From assembly GCA_024449915.1 (NCBI GenBank), contig JAMZAV010001719.1, forward strand, positions 1 to 64,000: a DNA stretch of 64,000 nucleotides, read 5' to 3'. The notes under the pieces were generated by a model that worked only from the letters and a program-made list of their open reading frames with translations, did not search any database and was not told the DNA's origin. This document shows, piece by piece, positions 23,400-36,177 of this stretch (its first letter is position 1; each line of letters opens with the position of its first letter). This DNA is from Sweltsa coloradensis. Its lineage: Eukaryota > Arthropoda > Insecta > Plecoptera > Chloroperlidae. The translations under genes were made by a program, and so were the position numbers.

Positions 23400-24200
23400 C
23401 CCTAAAATCCCGTCGCGTTGATGGGTGAGCTTTTTTTTTTTTAAATTTTGGTTGGCCTGGGACCACTTTTTCTTTTCAATTTCTTTTTTGAAAGCATTTT
23501 AGGTTTTATTGTTGCTGCTTCAAAATTTTTACTTTTTTAATTGTTTTTTAAAAAACCCAAAAAAAATCATATTAAAACCTTTATTTTATGGTTCTGGCTA
23601 ACTTTTTTAAATTTTTTTTTTTCAGAAAGCAAAAATTTAAACCCTTTTCCTTTTAAAGTCCATGTGAAATATGAACGTTTTTAGCCCCACCCGTTTGGGG
23701 GGAGAATCGGGCCCAAAAGTCACGAAATTTTCGCCGTAAAAACGAAAAAAAATCGTAAATGTACTTAAAATTTTTTGGGTTTTGTTTTAAAAATTTTTTT
23801 AACTTTTTTTTTTTACAAGGTTTCTACAAACACTATAACCTTAATGTCCTGTTTAAAAAATGAACTTTGGGAGGCCCCCAAACCCTTTGGGCCAGAATCG
23901 GGCCCAAAAGCCACGAAAATATCGCCCTAAAAATCGAAAAACCCCCCTAAAATGCGGGTATTCATGAGAAATATTTTTAAGAAATTTTACCCAAAACGTG
24001 GGGAAGTCAAATTCAAGATTTCGAAGGTCCCCTTTAATTTTCATCAAGATCGCTAAAGCCGTTTGCCCCCAAACGTGCGAACAAACAGACCAAAAAAACA
24101 AACCAAAAAAAAAACCAAAAAAAAAATGGAAGGGTAAAATTTTTTGGGGGGGTCAGTGAAATTGAAGTTTTTGTTTTGCTCGCTAAGCTCATCCAATTAC
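23400..24200 (-). mobile_element. Family B2 element, minus orientation
   Basis: Same order as the cleaner copy at 37,922-38,607: GTCGCGTTGATGGGTGAGC end, CCACCCGTTTGGGG...GAATCGGGCCCAAAAG blocks (twice, near 23,690 and 23,880), ATTTTCATCAAGATCGCTAA, GTGCGAACAAACAGACC, and GCTCGCTAAGCTCATCC at the other end. Blocks with ATCGGGCC are specific to B2. Confidence 0.65.
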
Positions 24201-24364
24201 GTTTCCTTTTTAAATTTTTTTTATATCCTAATCAAATTATAAGAACGGGTTTTTTCAGACGAGGAAAAATTTTACTGAAAAGTAGTTAAAAAGTTTGAAA
24301 AAATAATGTCCTAACAACTTTTTTTTTTTGGAAATCAAACCCGAAAAATTTCAAAACCCTTTCC

Positions 24365-24480
24365 CCGCGGGGTATGAACCCCGATCTCTCGATTGCCCGT
24401 CGATGCTTAGGGGTTAAAACACTCGACCGGCAATCGGAGACCCCTGGTTTAAAACCCCCTGGGATGTACTTTGTATTTTT
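24365..24480. repeat. Inverted pair of tRNA-like halves
   Basis: GTATGAACCCCGATCTCTCG and, inverted, CGGCAATCGGAGACCCCTGG followed by TTTAAAACCCC resemble T-arm/B-box regions facing each other around TCGATGCTTAGGGGTTAAAA. This may be a palindromised fragment of the tRNA-derived SINE seen at 32.5 and 36.2 kb. The evidence is short motifs only. Confidence 0.35.
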
Positions 24481-24602
24481 TGGGTTGATTTTTTAAAACA
24501 ATAACACCCATGGGAGTATTTTCCCACCAAGAAAAAAGGGAAAAAACAAAGTTTACTTTCCCTTTTTAAACTTTCACCAAAAAATAATACATACATTCCC
24601 AA

Positions 24603-25408
24603 TTGGTGGCCCTAGCACCCCGGGGAGCGGCAAAGCGAAGATACCCTTTTTACTACCTGGAAAAAAAATCCGGAAAGTTTTTTTTTTTTTTTTTTTCTGT
24701 ATTACTGTGTGTTTGTCACACGGGTTCCGGGAAACCGATACTTTCCCAAATTTCAATGAAATTTTCTGGAGACCTTCGAATTTTCTGAACTTAGAACTGC
24801 CACGTTTTTAAACCAAACAAAAAATTTTTTCTCGTGCAAAACGCAATTTTACCCATTTTTTTTTGATTTTTTTTAATTTTTTCGACTTAAACACCTACCC
24901 GCTTTTATCCGATTTTTTAAAGATTTTTTCCCCAAACCGTATTTTTAGAAATTAAGGGAAATTTGTGTGAAAAATTGGGGGCGCAATCGAAAAAATATTT
25001 CTCATGAAAAACGAAATTTTTCGTTTTTTTTTTTTTTTTTTAAAACAAATTTTTTGGGCTACATGCTTGGGCCCCCATTGAAATAAATTTTTTTTAAAAT
25101 AACCCTTTTTTTTAAAAGAATTAAAAAAAATTTCCCTGTGAAATTTGAGCGCAATCGAAAATAAATTTTTTCTTTGTGAAAATCGCAAAATTAAAGAGTT
25201 TTTTTCTTTTTTTTTTAAAAAAACGATTAAATTTAAAAAAAAAAAAAAAAAATTTATTTTTTATTAAATTTAAAATTTTTTTTAAAAAAAACTGCCAAAT
25301 TAGTTTAATTTTTTTCACTGAACAACAGAAAAATCCCCGTAAAACATAACAGCTCAAAAGCACCAAAATTTTCCCCATCCCAACGCGGCGGGACTTTAAG
25401 GGGTTTTC
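24603..25408 (+). mobile_element. Family B element, plus orientation
   Basis: GCAAAGCGAAGATACCC, a T-run, TGTGTGTTTGTCACACGG, ACCGATACTTTCCC, GAAATTTTCTGGAGACCTTC and CTGAACTTAGAACTGCCACG follow the family order. It ends AACATAACAGCTC...CCCAACGCGGCGGGACTTTA near 25,400. It is the first of three consecutive head-to-tail copies. Confidence 0.75.
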
Positions 25409-25534
25409 CCAGTTTAAACACAAAGCAGCTCTCGTGCGATGAAATTGATGAAAGGGAAATTTTTTGGGAAGTTCAAAAAAATAAGAAAAAGGCTTTTTAA
25501 ATTTGGGAATTTAATGATGTTTAAATTTGGGTGA

Positions 25535-26325
25535 CGTGCGGCGAAGCGGGAAAATTCCATTTCACTACACTGGAGAAAAAAAAAAACCGGAATGTTTTTT
25601 TTTTTTTTTTTTCTGTATTTTGTGTGTTTGTCCACGATTACGGGTAAAAAGATACTCCAATTGCATGAAAATTTTTTGAGACCTTTGAAAACTCTTAACT
25701 TAGAACTGCCCCGTTTTTGAGGGGCAGTCCCAAAATCATTTTTTCATGAAAACGCAAATTTTACAATTTTTTTCGATTTTAAAAAAAAAATTTTTCGACT
25801 TATAACACCTAAAAATGCTTTATAACATTTTTTAAAGAGTTTTTCACAGACCCATAAATTTTAATGATTAAGAGATATTCGTGTGAAATTTGGCGCAATC
25901 GAAAAAATTATTTCTCATGAAAAACGAAATTTTACGGGTTTTTTTCATTTTTTAAAAAAATTCCCTTTTACTTATAAAAACCCACGAAAAACCCATTGTA
26001 ATAATTTTTTTACAAAAACCCCTTTAAATTTTTTGAATTAAATTTCGGGGGTTGAAATTTTGAACGCAAATGAAAATTTATTTCTTTGAAATCGCAATTT
26101 TTCGATTTTTTTTTTTTTTTAAAAAACGATTACTTAAAAAAATTTTTAAAAATTTAAAATTCATTTTTTATTTTTAAATTTTAATTAAATTTAAAAAAAA
26201 ACTTCAACTTATTTTTGATTTTTTTTACAGAAAAACAGAAAAAACCGCATAACCATGGGAGCTCAATGCACCCCTTTCGCTTTTAACCCCAAAAACGGGT
26301 GCGGGACTTTAAAAATTTTTCCCAG
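25535..26325 (+). mobile_element. Family B element, plus orientation
   Basis: It begins GCGGCGAAGCGGGAAAATTC and CATTTCACTACACTGGAG, has the CTTAGAACTGCC module at about 25,700 and three AAATTTG/GAAAACG blocks. It closes with ACCATGGGAGCTCAATGCAC and a reduced GCGGGACTTT end. Confidence 0.7.
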
Positions 26326-26354
26326 TTTTTATAGATATAGAGTGGAAAAAATTT

Positions 26355-26990
26355 TTTTGGGTGAGCGTAGCGACGAAGCGAAGATTTTTATTTTTTCTAC
26401 CTGGGAAAAAAATCCCGGAAAGTTTTTTTTCTTTCTTTTTTTTTTATTTTTTTCTTTTTTTTTAACACGATTTCCGGGGGCCCCCAAACCGATAAATCCA
26501 AATTTCGATGAAAATTTTTTGAAGAAACCTTTTTAAATCTCTGAAAATTTTGAACTGCCACGATTTGACCCCAATAAAAAAATTTTTTCTTATTAAATCG
26601 CTTTTTTTGATTTTTTTTTGATTTTTAAAAATTTCTTGACTTATAAAGCCACAGCTTTTTTTTCCCATTTTAATTATTTTTTTACAGAACCTTTATTTTA
26701 TGAAATTTATATATTCCCTGTTAAAAATTTTAGGGGTAAAACAAAAAAATTTTTTCTCATGAAAAACGCCAAAAATTAAAGATTTTTTTTAATTTTTTAA
26801 AATTCCTTTGACTTATAACCCTCTGCTTTTTTCCGATTGTGATGATTTTTTTCACAGAACCTTTTTTTTTTAATTAAAATATTTTCTGTGAAATTTTTTA
26901 GGGTTAAAAAAATATTTTTTTTTCATAAAAAACGCAATTTTTTCGCTTTTTTTTTGTTTTTTCCCATCCAACAAAAGCCCGAAAAAAACC
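26355..26990 (+). mobile_element. Family B element, plus orientation
   Basis: GGGTGAGCGTAGCGACGAAG, TACCTGGGAAAAAAATCCCG, ACACGATTTCCGGGG, ATTTCGATGAAAATTTTTTG and TGAACTGCCACG are in family order. The right end is not recognisable. Confidence 0.7.
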
Positions 26991-27077
26991 CGAAGCAAAG
27001 CAATACAGAAATCTTTTAAAGGGAAAACGCATTTTAAAAATTTAAAAACTTTAAAATGACCTCTTTATTCTAAAAAT

Positions 27078-27250
27078 AGGAAAAAGCTAGAGTCGTTTTA
27101 GACGAGTGGGGGCAGGCCCCGTGTTTTAGTACCCGGTAACATTTGAAAGGGGAAGAAAAAAACCCCTGCTAGCTGATCAAGCCCTTTGGGGAAAAAGGGG
27201 GGAAAGGGGATTTTCCCGGGGACTCACCTGGCTTTTCTCACTCGTCTATT
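27078..27250. repeat. Degraded family A cassette, orientation A
   Basis: GTCGTTTTAGACGAGTGGGG, TAGTACCCGGTAACATTTG, a GAAAGGGGATTTTCCCGGGG core end and a CTCACTCGTC arm appear in the order of the A-oriented cassettes. Confidence 0.55.
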
Positions 27251-28434
27251 TTTTTCATACTGTAAACTGTAAGCTGCATACAAAGCATACAAAACACATT
27301 TTAAAAGGTTTCAAGGGGGCCCCAATTTAAACCCATTTTTTCACATTTCGTTTTATTGTCCCAATGAAAGTGTGTTTTAGTTAAAAAAATTTAAAAAAAA
27401 GAATATTAAATTTCAGAGAGCGTACTTTTTTTTTTGTACTTTCAATTAAATTTAAAGTTTATAAATAATTAAAATATATTAAAATTTTGGGGTGATTATT
27501 GTTTTTTTGGTGTGTCCAGTGAATGCTCGATGAAAAGGGGATTTTTACTCCTTACCTTTTCTTCCCGCCCGGACTTTTTGATAGAACACCGTCCATTGGG
27601 GATGAAAAAGAACCGGCGCTATTAGAACCAAATAATTTTTTCCAACTTTTTTGACCGCTAAAGTTGCCCTCAAAAATTTTTTTAAATTTTTTGATTATGT
27701 AATCCACAAACAGATTTTTCTTTTTCCCCTACCGGGACACAATTTTTTTTGCGGTTTTGATTTTCGTTAACACTTCTAGTGGGGTAACTCGGGTTTTTAA
27801 AAAAATGAAAACTATTAAAAAGCAATGAAAATAAAATTTACCCCAAATGTTTACTAGTGTCGCAGAGAACGAAGTCTTCCAAAACAAGTCGAAAAGGGTC
27901 CCTTTATCGAAATAATTTGTCTGTAAAATGCCTGTTTTTTTTTTGGTCCCATACGGCCGAACGATTGAAAAAATTAAAAACGAAAATTTTAAACAGACTC
28001 CGGTTTGCAAAAAACTTAGAACTGATAAAAAAAAATGATCAAAATCCGATGTGATTTTAAAAAAAAACAAAAATAAAAGAAATTTAAAAATAAGCTGAAA
28101 TGTTTTTGGGTTTTTAAATTTTAAAGAAAATGCTTTTTTTCTGGAAAAATTTTTATCGAAACAAATTTTTTAAAAAGGCGGTGATCAAGGTGTAAAACCC
28201 AATCTCACACCTCAAAAAATTTCCCAAAATTCCCCGGGGGATTGAGTAAAAACCTTTCAAAATTTACCGTATTTTGGGACTGGTTTTTTCCCTGCATTTC
28301 AAAAATGTTACATTTTTTTCTTTTGCACAAACCGAAATAAAAAATCTATCCCCATTGGGTTTTTTTAAACCCCGGGGCCCTCAAAAATTCCCCTTTCGGG
28401 TACAAAGGCGCCTTATTAACAAATAGATAGGGAA
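27251..28434. other. Unannotated, homopolymer-rich
   Basis: No gene or known repeat recognised. A 113-codon minus frame at 27,729-28,070 is hydrophobic and has no family pattern. Confidence 0.4.
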
Positions 28435-28737
28435 AACGCTTAGGTCGTTGTTAGACTAGTGAGCAAGCTCTGTGTTGAGTTTCCCCCGGGTTTTTTCATT
28501 TAAATTGATTGATATTATTTCCGTTTTTTGTAGAGTTTTGGTATAAGGGGGCGTCCCTGTAAGGTCACAAAGCGGGGAATGCGCCACTGTACCTATTTTA
28601 GGCTATGGAGGGTAGACCCATGCTGTCTAGATCCCCTTTAGGGAAAGGGGGAAGGGGGAAAGTTTTCCGGGTACTCCAAAACCCCTGGGTCACTCACTCT
28701 CATCTTACGACTTTTTTGGGGTTTTCCCCAGTTTTTT
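28435..28737. repeat. Family A cassette with an insertion
   Basis: Left arm AACGCTTAGGTCGTTGTTAG, then GTGTTGAGTTTCCCCCGGG. The right half resumes at about 28,620 with TAGATCCCC, TCCGGGTACTCC and GTCACTCACTCTCATC. About 110 bases of unrelated sequence lie between the halves. Confidence 0.55.
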
Positions 28738-28960
28738 TTAAATGAGGGGAAGGGGAAGACTTTAATTTCACTTTCCCGAGAAAAAAAAAACTCGGGTTTT
28801 TATTATTTTTATTTATTTTTTTCGTTTTTTTTCGCCCCTAAAACCGGGGAAACGGCATGCGACCTTTAAGAAAATTGGGGGACCTTTGAAATCTCTGGGG
28901 CTTTGATCGGCCCTTTTTTTTTGTAAAATCGAAAACTATTCCCCATGAACATCGTTTCTT
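28738..28960 (+). repeat. Family B fragment, start only
   Basis: GAAGACTTTAATTTCACTTT followed by an A-run and T-runs, then GACCTTTGAAATCTCTGGGG. It looks like the first third of a family B element. Confidence 0.45.
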
Positions 28961-29309
28961 TAACGATTTTTTTTTCCCATATTAAAAAGGGGTATTTTCT
29001 TTATTTTTGACCCGCGCCCGGGGAAACTACTACTCCGGGTCTTAATGAAAATTTGTGGGAAAGTTTAAAAAACAAATGAAATAGATATGTTTTTTATTAA
29101 AGGGACAATCAGAAATTTTCTCAAGAAAACGTACTTTTAGGGCAAAGATAAACAACCATAAAAAACTCTCCAGCAAAGCGGCCCCAGAAAAGCGTTGGGG
29201 GGGGGGGGCTCCTAGGTTTTTTACACCCCTGCGTTAAAAATAATTCCCAACCCAAAAATTTGGTGGGTTTTAAAATCTTAGGGTTTTTAAATTATTTTTT
29301 GATTAAATT

Positions 29310-29765
29310 TAATTAACCCTTATTTTTTGTACGCCTTCCCCGGGTTTATATTTTTTTGGGAATTTTTATGCGCGTAGGTAAATTTGGGGAAAATTCCTAA
29401 CGAAAAGCTTGGGACATTTTTCCGAAGTATAGGGTTTTGTTTTTTTCTCCCCTTTTCAGGGCTACATGTGACTTGGCAGTTATAGGGACAGTTTGGGTTT
29501 AAACGTCACTTTCAAAAGTAATTTAAAGGCATTAAAAAAAATATGTTTTCCCCAATTAAAAATACCCAATTTAATATAAATTTAATATGTAAATTGTAAA
29601 AAATTTTCAAAGAAAAAACCGAGAGATTTGCTGCACAAAGAAAAGGGGGAGGTGGGCCCTTTATAAATTCATTTTTTACTTTAAAAATGAACAAACATCC
29701 TGTTAAAAAAACCCTAAGTTTACCTTTTCTCTACAAAATTTAAAAAAAAATCAAAATTTTATGTA
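29310..29765 (+). repeat. Interspersed repeat D, copy 2
   Basis: Partner of 16,260-16,700, sharing ACATGTGACTTGGCAGTTAT, CCGAAGTAT, AGGGGGAGGTGG and CCTGTTAAAAA. The two copies are direct repeats about 13 kb apart. Confidence 0.6.
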
Positions 29766-30529
29766 GACCCAAAAAGTTTTCAAATTGGGGCCCGGCAGGA
29801 TACAAATGAATTGCGAAAACTCTGCGACAGTGGCTCAAGAGAAAAGGGTCGGCCCCCTTTCCGTGGTCGTGGGAAAAGTGTAAACGAGCTTTGGGAACAG
29901 AGTTGTTCATAGGGTTAAACACCTATTCAGGACCCCGGATAATCGAATAAAAGCGTAAAAAGCATACACCCCCAGAGCACTTGAGTGCACGTGACTAAAG
30001 TTTGATTTAAAAAAAAAAAAACAACTGTAACTTCAATAATATTTTATTTTTTTAAAATTGGGATTTTTTTATTCCTGGGTAAATTTGGGCCCCGGCATCC
30101 CCTCGCTAATCGTAAATGACGAGGAAAATAAAGGTAAAATCTCGCAAAAAGGGGGGGGGGGTCAGCTTTCTAAGTAGAGGGTTTTTTATCACTCCCCGAA
30201 AATGGGGCGGGGCTCTGGCCCGGCCCAAACTCCCCTTTCCCTTTTACCCCAACCGGAAAGACGACGACAAAGACGACGACGACAAGACGACCACGACTGA
30301 AAACGCTTTTCCTTTCCTCACCCTATACCCTAACTGGTTCTAACTAGCATGGGACCTTCCTCCCGAATTTCCCCAAAAGGCGAAATAGCGCCTCATTTAC
30401 CTAACAGGTTTTACTAACCCTTTTTCAAAAAATCTACAGAAAATATGTTTTTTTACATAGCTATATTGCATTATTTCTTCGTGGGGGTTTCTTATTTTTT
30501 TAAATTTTACTTACCCCTTTAAAAAAAAA
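29766..30529. other. Unannotated; contains a (GAC)n tract
   Basis: No gene recognised. A short trinucleotide tract at about 30,258-30,298 (GACGACGACAAAGACGACG) translates to an acidic run in one frame, which I take as a by-product of the repeat. Confidence 0.45.
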
Positions 30530-30810
30530 TAGCTCGGTGTTTTTTTTCTTTTGACTGTTTTGCGCTCTAAACCCGGGAAAAGGCAGCGATCTAGAAAATT
30601 TTTTTGGGGTCCTTCGAAATCTCTGAAATTAGACCTGCCACGTTTTTTTGGGGACAATCGAAGAATATTTCTCATGATTCGTACTTTTTTTTCGATTTTT
30701 TTCATTTTTTTAAAGCGATATTTTCGTGGGCATTTTGGGGCGATTTTGACCAAAAGGGTGGGGGTACAACTTCAATTTTTTCATGGCATTAAAGTAATGG
30801 GGTGAAGTGG
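30530..30810 (+). repeat. Hybrid family B/B2 fragment
   Basis: CCTTCGAAATCTCTGAAATT and CCTGCCACGTTTT (family B) are followed by GCGATATTTTCGTGGGCATT and GACCAAAAGGGTGGGGG (B2), the same join as at 53,711-54,245. Confidence 0.6.
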
Positions 30811-32484
30811 GCCCTTTTTTTTAAAAAAAGGTGATAAAGTTAGCCGGAATCAATAGAAAAAAAAGTTTTAATATTATTTTTTTGAGGTGTATAATAATTA
30901 AAAAGTAACTATGAAACTTGACTAAAAATAAACCCACAACGCGTACAAAAACAAATATTAACGCCCCCAGATAAAAACATTCGATATTTAGTTAACCATA
31001 GCAAAATTTTGCTTCATTAAAAAATTTTTCCTAATTTAAAAAAAAATATTTTGTAAAATTTAACTTTAAAAAATAAAGAGACCCTACGCATAACTAAAAA
31101 ATTACAAAAAACTCATCCAAAAACGCGACTTTAAAAAAATGTACGTAAGCGGTCCCAAATTAAACACATAGTAACCCAAAAAAAACCCTGTACATTTCAC
31201 ATTTTACTAAAAAGCTTAAAAAATAAAAAAATAAAAAAATAAATAAATTGTTTTTTAGAGTATACCCATCCCGTTCATAAATTGAATTTCATTGGGGAAC
31301 ATTAAAACCAAAATGACCGAGCAACCCTGTAGGCCCCACGCAATCGACAATGAGCGATAACCAACCAAAAATCTTTTTTTTTATAGGAAATATGCTATCA
31401 GTGGGAGGGACAGTGGCGAACACCCCGGATCAACCCAGAATCAACAAGGGCCCATTCAGAACAACCTTTTAAATTTTTTATGTGCCTCGTTGTTTTGGAC
31501 GGCTCAAAATTTCCCTTTTTCAAAATTTCCCCAAGACAAAACTTTTGGCTTTAAAGTCCAAAACAGAAATTTAAAAAAAAAAACTGACTTTGGGGGAAAC
31601 CAAACCCTGATCCCCTTTTGCATTGGAATTAAACCCAAAAAAAATGTTTTTATAAATGGTCATTTTGCAGATTGAAAGGGGGGTTTTTTACAAAAAAAAA
31701 ACCCAACCCTTTTACAGCATAATACTTCACGAAAATGACCCCTTTTTTAAAAATAAATCTTTTTAGCTGTGATTTTTTTAAAAAAATTTTTTTAAATTTT
31801 TTGATATCTGAAATTTGCGAAAATTGACATTTCGGTAAAAATTTTTTAAATCAACCCTTTTACCGCCCTTTTTTTTATTCCACCTAGATACAAAAGCATC
31901 AAAACCAATTTTAAAATGGTTTCCCTTTTTAAAATCGGCCTTTTAAAATGGCCAAATAACACCCCCCAAACCGCAAAAATAGCATTCCAAAACACACCCC
32001 TTCTTGGTAATCAGTTCATTTTGACCGAACCACTTGCCCAAAATACAAAACAAAATATCTGACTTACCGAAAAGGCTATAGATAGAGTACGTCAATTATG
32101 GAAAATATTTTTTTGGATCAAAATTCTCCAAGGTCACGGGACATAAAGATCGTCCGCATATACCTAGCTCGAAAAATACCAAGTTTAACATTTTTTGGGG
32201 GGTCATGGTGGACACAAATTTGTTTCTGATAGTTTCTAAATTCATAACTATTTTAACCTGAATGAAATGTATTGTTTTGAGTTTAGCGGGTGAATCCCCT
32301 TTAATGTTATTCTATTTGGTCATCAATATGTCAAGATTCAATACCCTGAGTATGATGTTGTGTGAAAAATCTTATAGACCATCTCTAGCCGTATTCATCT
32401 CCTCCATATAAAATATATCGCAGAAAATATTATTATAATTATAATTTTAGTTAAGACATACTCAACTCATATTCCTACCGACAA
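30811..32484. other. Unannotated, homopolymer-rich until about 32.2 kb
   Basis: No gene seen. The excess of homopolymer runs ends quite sharply at about 32,200; beyond that the sequence reads like ordinary genomic DNA. Confidence 0.45.
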
Positions 32485-32637
32485 TATTGACTTGAGCGCT
32501 AAGCGCTCGACTTTGATTCGGGAGGTCCCGAATTCGAATCCCGTCGAGACCGGCAATCCTGACTGAAGGTTTTTTGGCTTTTTTCTGAGGTTTTCCTCAG
32601 TCGTTAAGGCAAATGCAAGGAATTGAGTCCTCTTTAA
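32485..32637 (+). mobile_element. tRNA-derived SINE, plus orientation
   Basis: TTGAGCGCTAAGCGCTCGAC is followed by GAATTCGAATCCCGTCGAGA, a clear B-box/T-arm, then GGCAATCCTGACTGAAGG, a T-run, and GAGGTTTTCCTCAGTCG with AAGGCAAATGC. The last motif recalls the body or tail of SINEs known from arthropod and other invertebrate genomes. A related copy lies inverted at 36,178-36,275. The element stops exactly where the large inverted repeat begins. Confidence 0.65.
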
Positions 32638-34310
32638 TCAAGCTCAAGCGTAACAGCGCGTGACAGGTCCTATCGGCAAACCTAACCGAAAGTGTATGGT
32701 TTTGTTGCAAGACACTAATGTCATGTTGTGTTTAATACAATTAAAGCTGGAATTCTGGGCGGAGCTGTGGAGGGGGAAAACACCCGAGCCCTCACTGGAT
32801 AAGCGAATGCAAGTGTGGCATAGAAAACATAGGCTACACCACGCTTTTGTCGGTATATACTATTTTTCTTGCAATATCAAGATTATTAATCATTACAGTT
32901 TACCGTTATTAATTCAAACCATATTTTTCAACTGAATTTTCCTTCAGATCTAATCCTCGTAATGCTGCTCTTCTTCACATAGAATAGTACAGTCGGTGAC
33001 ACACAGATAAAAAATGCCTAGTCAGGTCGTTCCATAGTTTATTCCTGTTCCTCCGAATAATAGTAGGTATCACGCGACCACCGCGTCCAATGCATGGGTC
33101 CTGGAAAAGAGCAATAATCGGGAACCATGCACCTGGTTGCTTACTTACCTGCAACAAGGTCAGCATCCAGACCCTACCCCGTCGCAGGCACCAGTACTTA
33201 GGCAGTGACCACTATTCCGGCAGAGGCTACGAAAGTATGGCAATGCTGTCTCTCAGATAATCCAGCTCAAACACAGGCACACTTGGGCACAGTCCTCTGT
33301 CCCGCAGCAGAGACGAACTCTGCTACGAACACAGATTTCAACCCAATTCCTGCACTTCCACCGGGAAACTAGACAGCGCGAGATCGACTTCCCCCTTTGG
33401 CAATAGTTGTCGACCATAGTGCTGACGCACACAACGAACATAGACTATGTCCAAATGCTGACCGACCTACGGCTCACGGCGCCCATATCTATGTTACGAC
33501 TCCTAGCGCGGATGTAATGGCGCGGCCTACTTCTGCACCTGCCTAAATTATTATCTAAATAATAGAAATATGTTAGTGAGTTACTCACGTCATGCTCAGC
33601 TGTGCGGTTCTTGTTGATGTGCGATGTAGCCATCAGGAGCAATACAATAGCATCTTCCGAACATCATCTCTTCTTAGTGAACCTCAAACACAAATTATGA
33701 ATTATGACTAGGCAACGTAAATCCCACACATCAGTCATAATAACACACTAAGTCGGCTCAATACATTTATAAAATGAAAGTATTATTGTTATAGGAACAA
33801 AATTAAAAATCATTATTAATCATCACACACCTGACATTACTAGCAGCCAGTGCTTGCTTAATTAATGTCTACTGTGGTTGTTGTATTTATACATCTTAAC
33901 AATTGAATCACAAGAATCATAATTAAATGAATATAATATCAAATAAAATATTGATTGTTGATTCATTTTTGTCTTCTTATATCTAGAAGTCACTGCCTTC
34001 AACTGTCACATGAATAAATTAATAAATGAATTCATTAATAATTAAATGAAAAATTTAATAATACAAAAATTAATAAATATGCCTAGATAAGTAAATAATT
34101 AATTTTATTAAATTATTTATTATTTATGAGTATTTAATTTTATTTATTTCTTGATTTATTTTCTTATTTATATATTTTATCTTTTTATTTATATATTAAG
34201 GGAAAACCTCGACGTGTCCTACAACAAATTGACATAGTGAGCAACTGATATATTAATTTTATTTTATTTATTATAATAATCTTAAAACCGATATTTTACT
34301 TATTTAACAT
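32638..34310 (-). repeat. Arm 1 of a large inverted repeat
   Basis: The outer edge TCAAGCTCAAGCGTAACAGC is the reverse complement of the outer edge of arm 2 at 50,816. From there to about 33,600 the arms appear almost identical: three separate translated stretches of 63-91 residues are the same in both. From about 33,600 to 34,310 the arms differ by substitutions and by long AT-rich indels, ending in TCCTACAACAAATTGACATA and a TTTATT-rich tract. In the minus orientation the arm contains splice-like signals (see arm 2). No transposase, RT or other known protein was recognised. Confidence 0.85.
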
Positions 34311-36177
34311 ATAACATATAATATTTAACAAATAAATAAATAAATAAATTAAATAAATAAATAATAAATAAATAAATAAATGAATGAATGAATAAATAAT
34401 AAATACAATACATACATAAATAAATAAAGGGTGTCCTATCGACTGACCACGCTCGCTGTCACAATTTACTGTCATAAATAAAGATTTGACCCTTACGACA
34501 TATAAAATACATTACACGTTGTTATAACAGTTTTTGCCCACCCTACCCAGTTGCACATTAATGTCCAGTCTTGAAATTGAATTTAACCTTTTTAGTGTGC
34601 ACACCGTTATAAACGTCAACTGACATAGCATTGTTTCTTATGACGGTCATTTGCTCAATGTGAGTCGTTTAAATATATGTATTTATTTTTATTTCTTCCA
34701 ACTGTTTTATTTGTTGCGAACTGTTATAGAAACAACTGCTTAATAACACAACCTGTCCATAGGCTATTTCATGAGCGAAATGGACCTATTTTTGTCGATA
34801 TTATACCAGTTGCTCACTTGACAATCGTTCTAATATTTATTTAATTTTAAATTTTTAAGGCGAACCTGTTTAAAACTGATATTGGTGCGACTGTACTAGC
34901 AGGCCTATGTTAACGTTGAAACTCATTTAAAAATACTCTTGCAGTTCTCATTTATGTTTCGTTGCTCCTGTTTCGTAAATTATTTTATATTTAAAATAAT
35001 TTATTTGCGACTGCATAATCTCGATTAAAATGAATTATATAGTTGGGCAACTGTCATAGTGAACAACCGTCATTTTCGTGCGACTCTCATTTGCTTATAT
35101 AGTTCCTCTTTTTGCCGCTAGAGCGCTCCTGCATGAAGTTTTGCAATAAGTACACCTAGAAATCACAGTAACCTAATATTGCCAACAAATTGTGTCTGAA
35201 TACATCTGTTATTGATGCATACTTGAACATTACTAATATTTTATTATATTTGTGAACAATGTACCTCTGTGTTAAACGCGTTCATGCATGGTACTTTAAA
35301 TGGAAGGATTGAAAGAATAACCGGTAAATTACAAGCATTTAATCAATTACTTTTATTATATGAATGCCACTTTTAATTGGATGAGTAATTGCAGTAAGGT
35401 TCCAAACAATGTGTATTCGTTTAAGTAATTACATGCATTGTATAAAACTTTGATTAAAGGTGTTAAATAAGGTGAAATATGTCCTACTTTAATGGGAAGT
35501 ATTCAAGAAGGTTTCAAGGTGCCCATATACATTGATTTTGGATTTATAAATCGTTTTGCCTCCAGGCGGATTATATTATGTCATTATAAAGCACCACAAT
35601 GAGAGCCCTCCTATCGTTTTCTTGTACCCCATGAACCAAACGTGCCCGACGTTTTCACACTCAGCCACTGGTCAGCGTACGTCCTAAAACATGTGGCCAC
35701 AATCTCTAAGTGTCGAATCACTGGCAAATGGAACTTACGAATGAAGTATATTAAGTTGAACTATAGTTGAAGTGCAAAATCTATCAACTTTTCTTTTGCA
35801 TTTTGTGATTTTGAGACTTTGTGATGCAAAACTGTTCAACCGAAATAAACTGAAACGTACGCAAACTTGAAATAAAAATTTCGGTTTTACGGTCGTTATA
35901 ACTTTTTTCGGTCAGAAAAAATATTCGTTTTTTAAATTTTGGGTTCGAACCGATACGATGCACTGTTCGTACACTATACCAAATAGGAGTGCAAGATTAT
36001 GCATTTTGGGTGCAATAAATAACAAGTTTTGTTTTAAAACTCAGTTTTGCTGCGGGGGTGGGGATTAATTTTTTGTGAAACACGAAAAGGTAAGAGGGTG
36101 AATAATTGAGCAATCCGCAATCCGGGTGGCAATAATTTCATGAATGCGTTGTTGTTGTGAGCCTGTCAACGAGAAGT
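34311..36177. other. AT-rich loop sequence without a gene
   Basis: A TAAA/AATA microsatellite at about 34,325-34,430 borders arm 1. Beyond it, degenerate repeats of CAACTG(A/T)CATAGTGAGCAAC type recur (34,225; 34,615; 35,045). No exon was recognised. Confidence 0.5.

Noticed and set aside
30116..30343. Frame with an acidic DDDDK-like run
   Set aside because: It is the translation of a short (GAC)n tract in doubtful sequence.
32975..33441. Two or three small conserved protein genes in the inverted-repeat arms
   Set aside because: Identity between arms follows from nearly identical DNA and is not evidence of selection on protein. The frames match no family and lie on different strands and frames.
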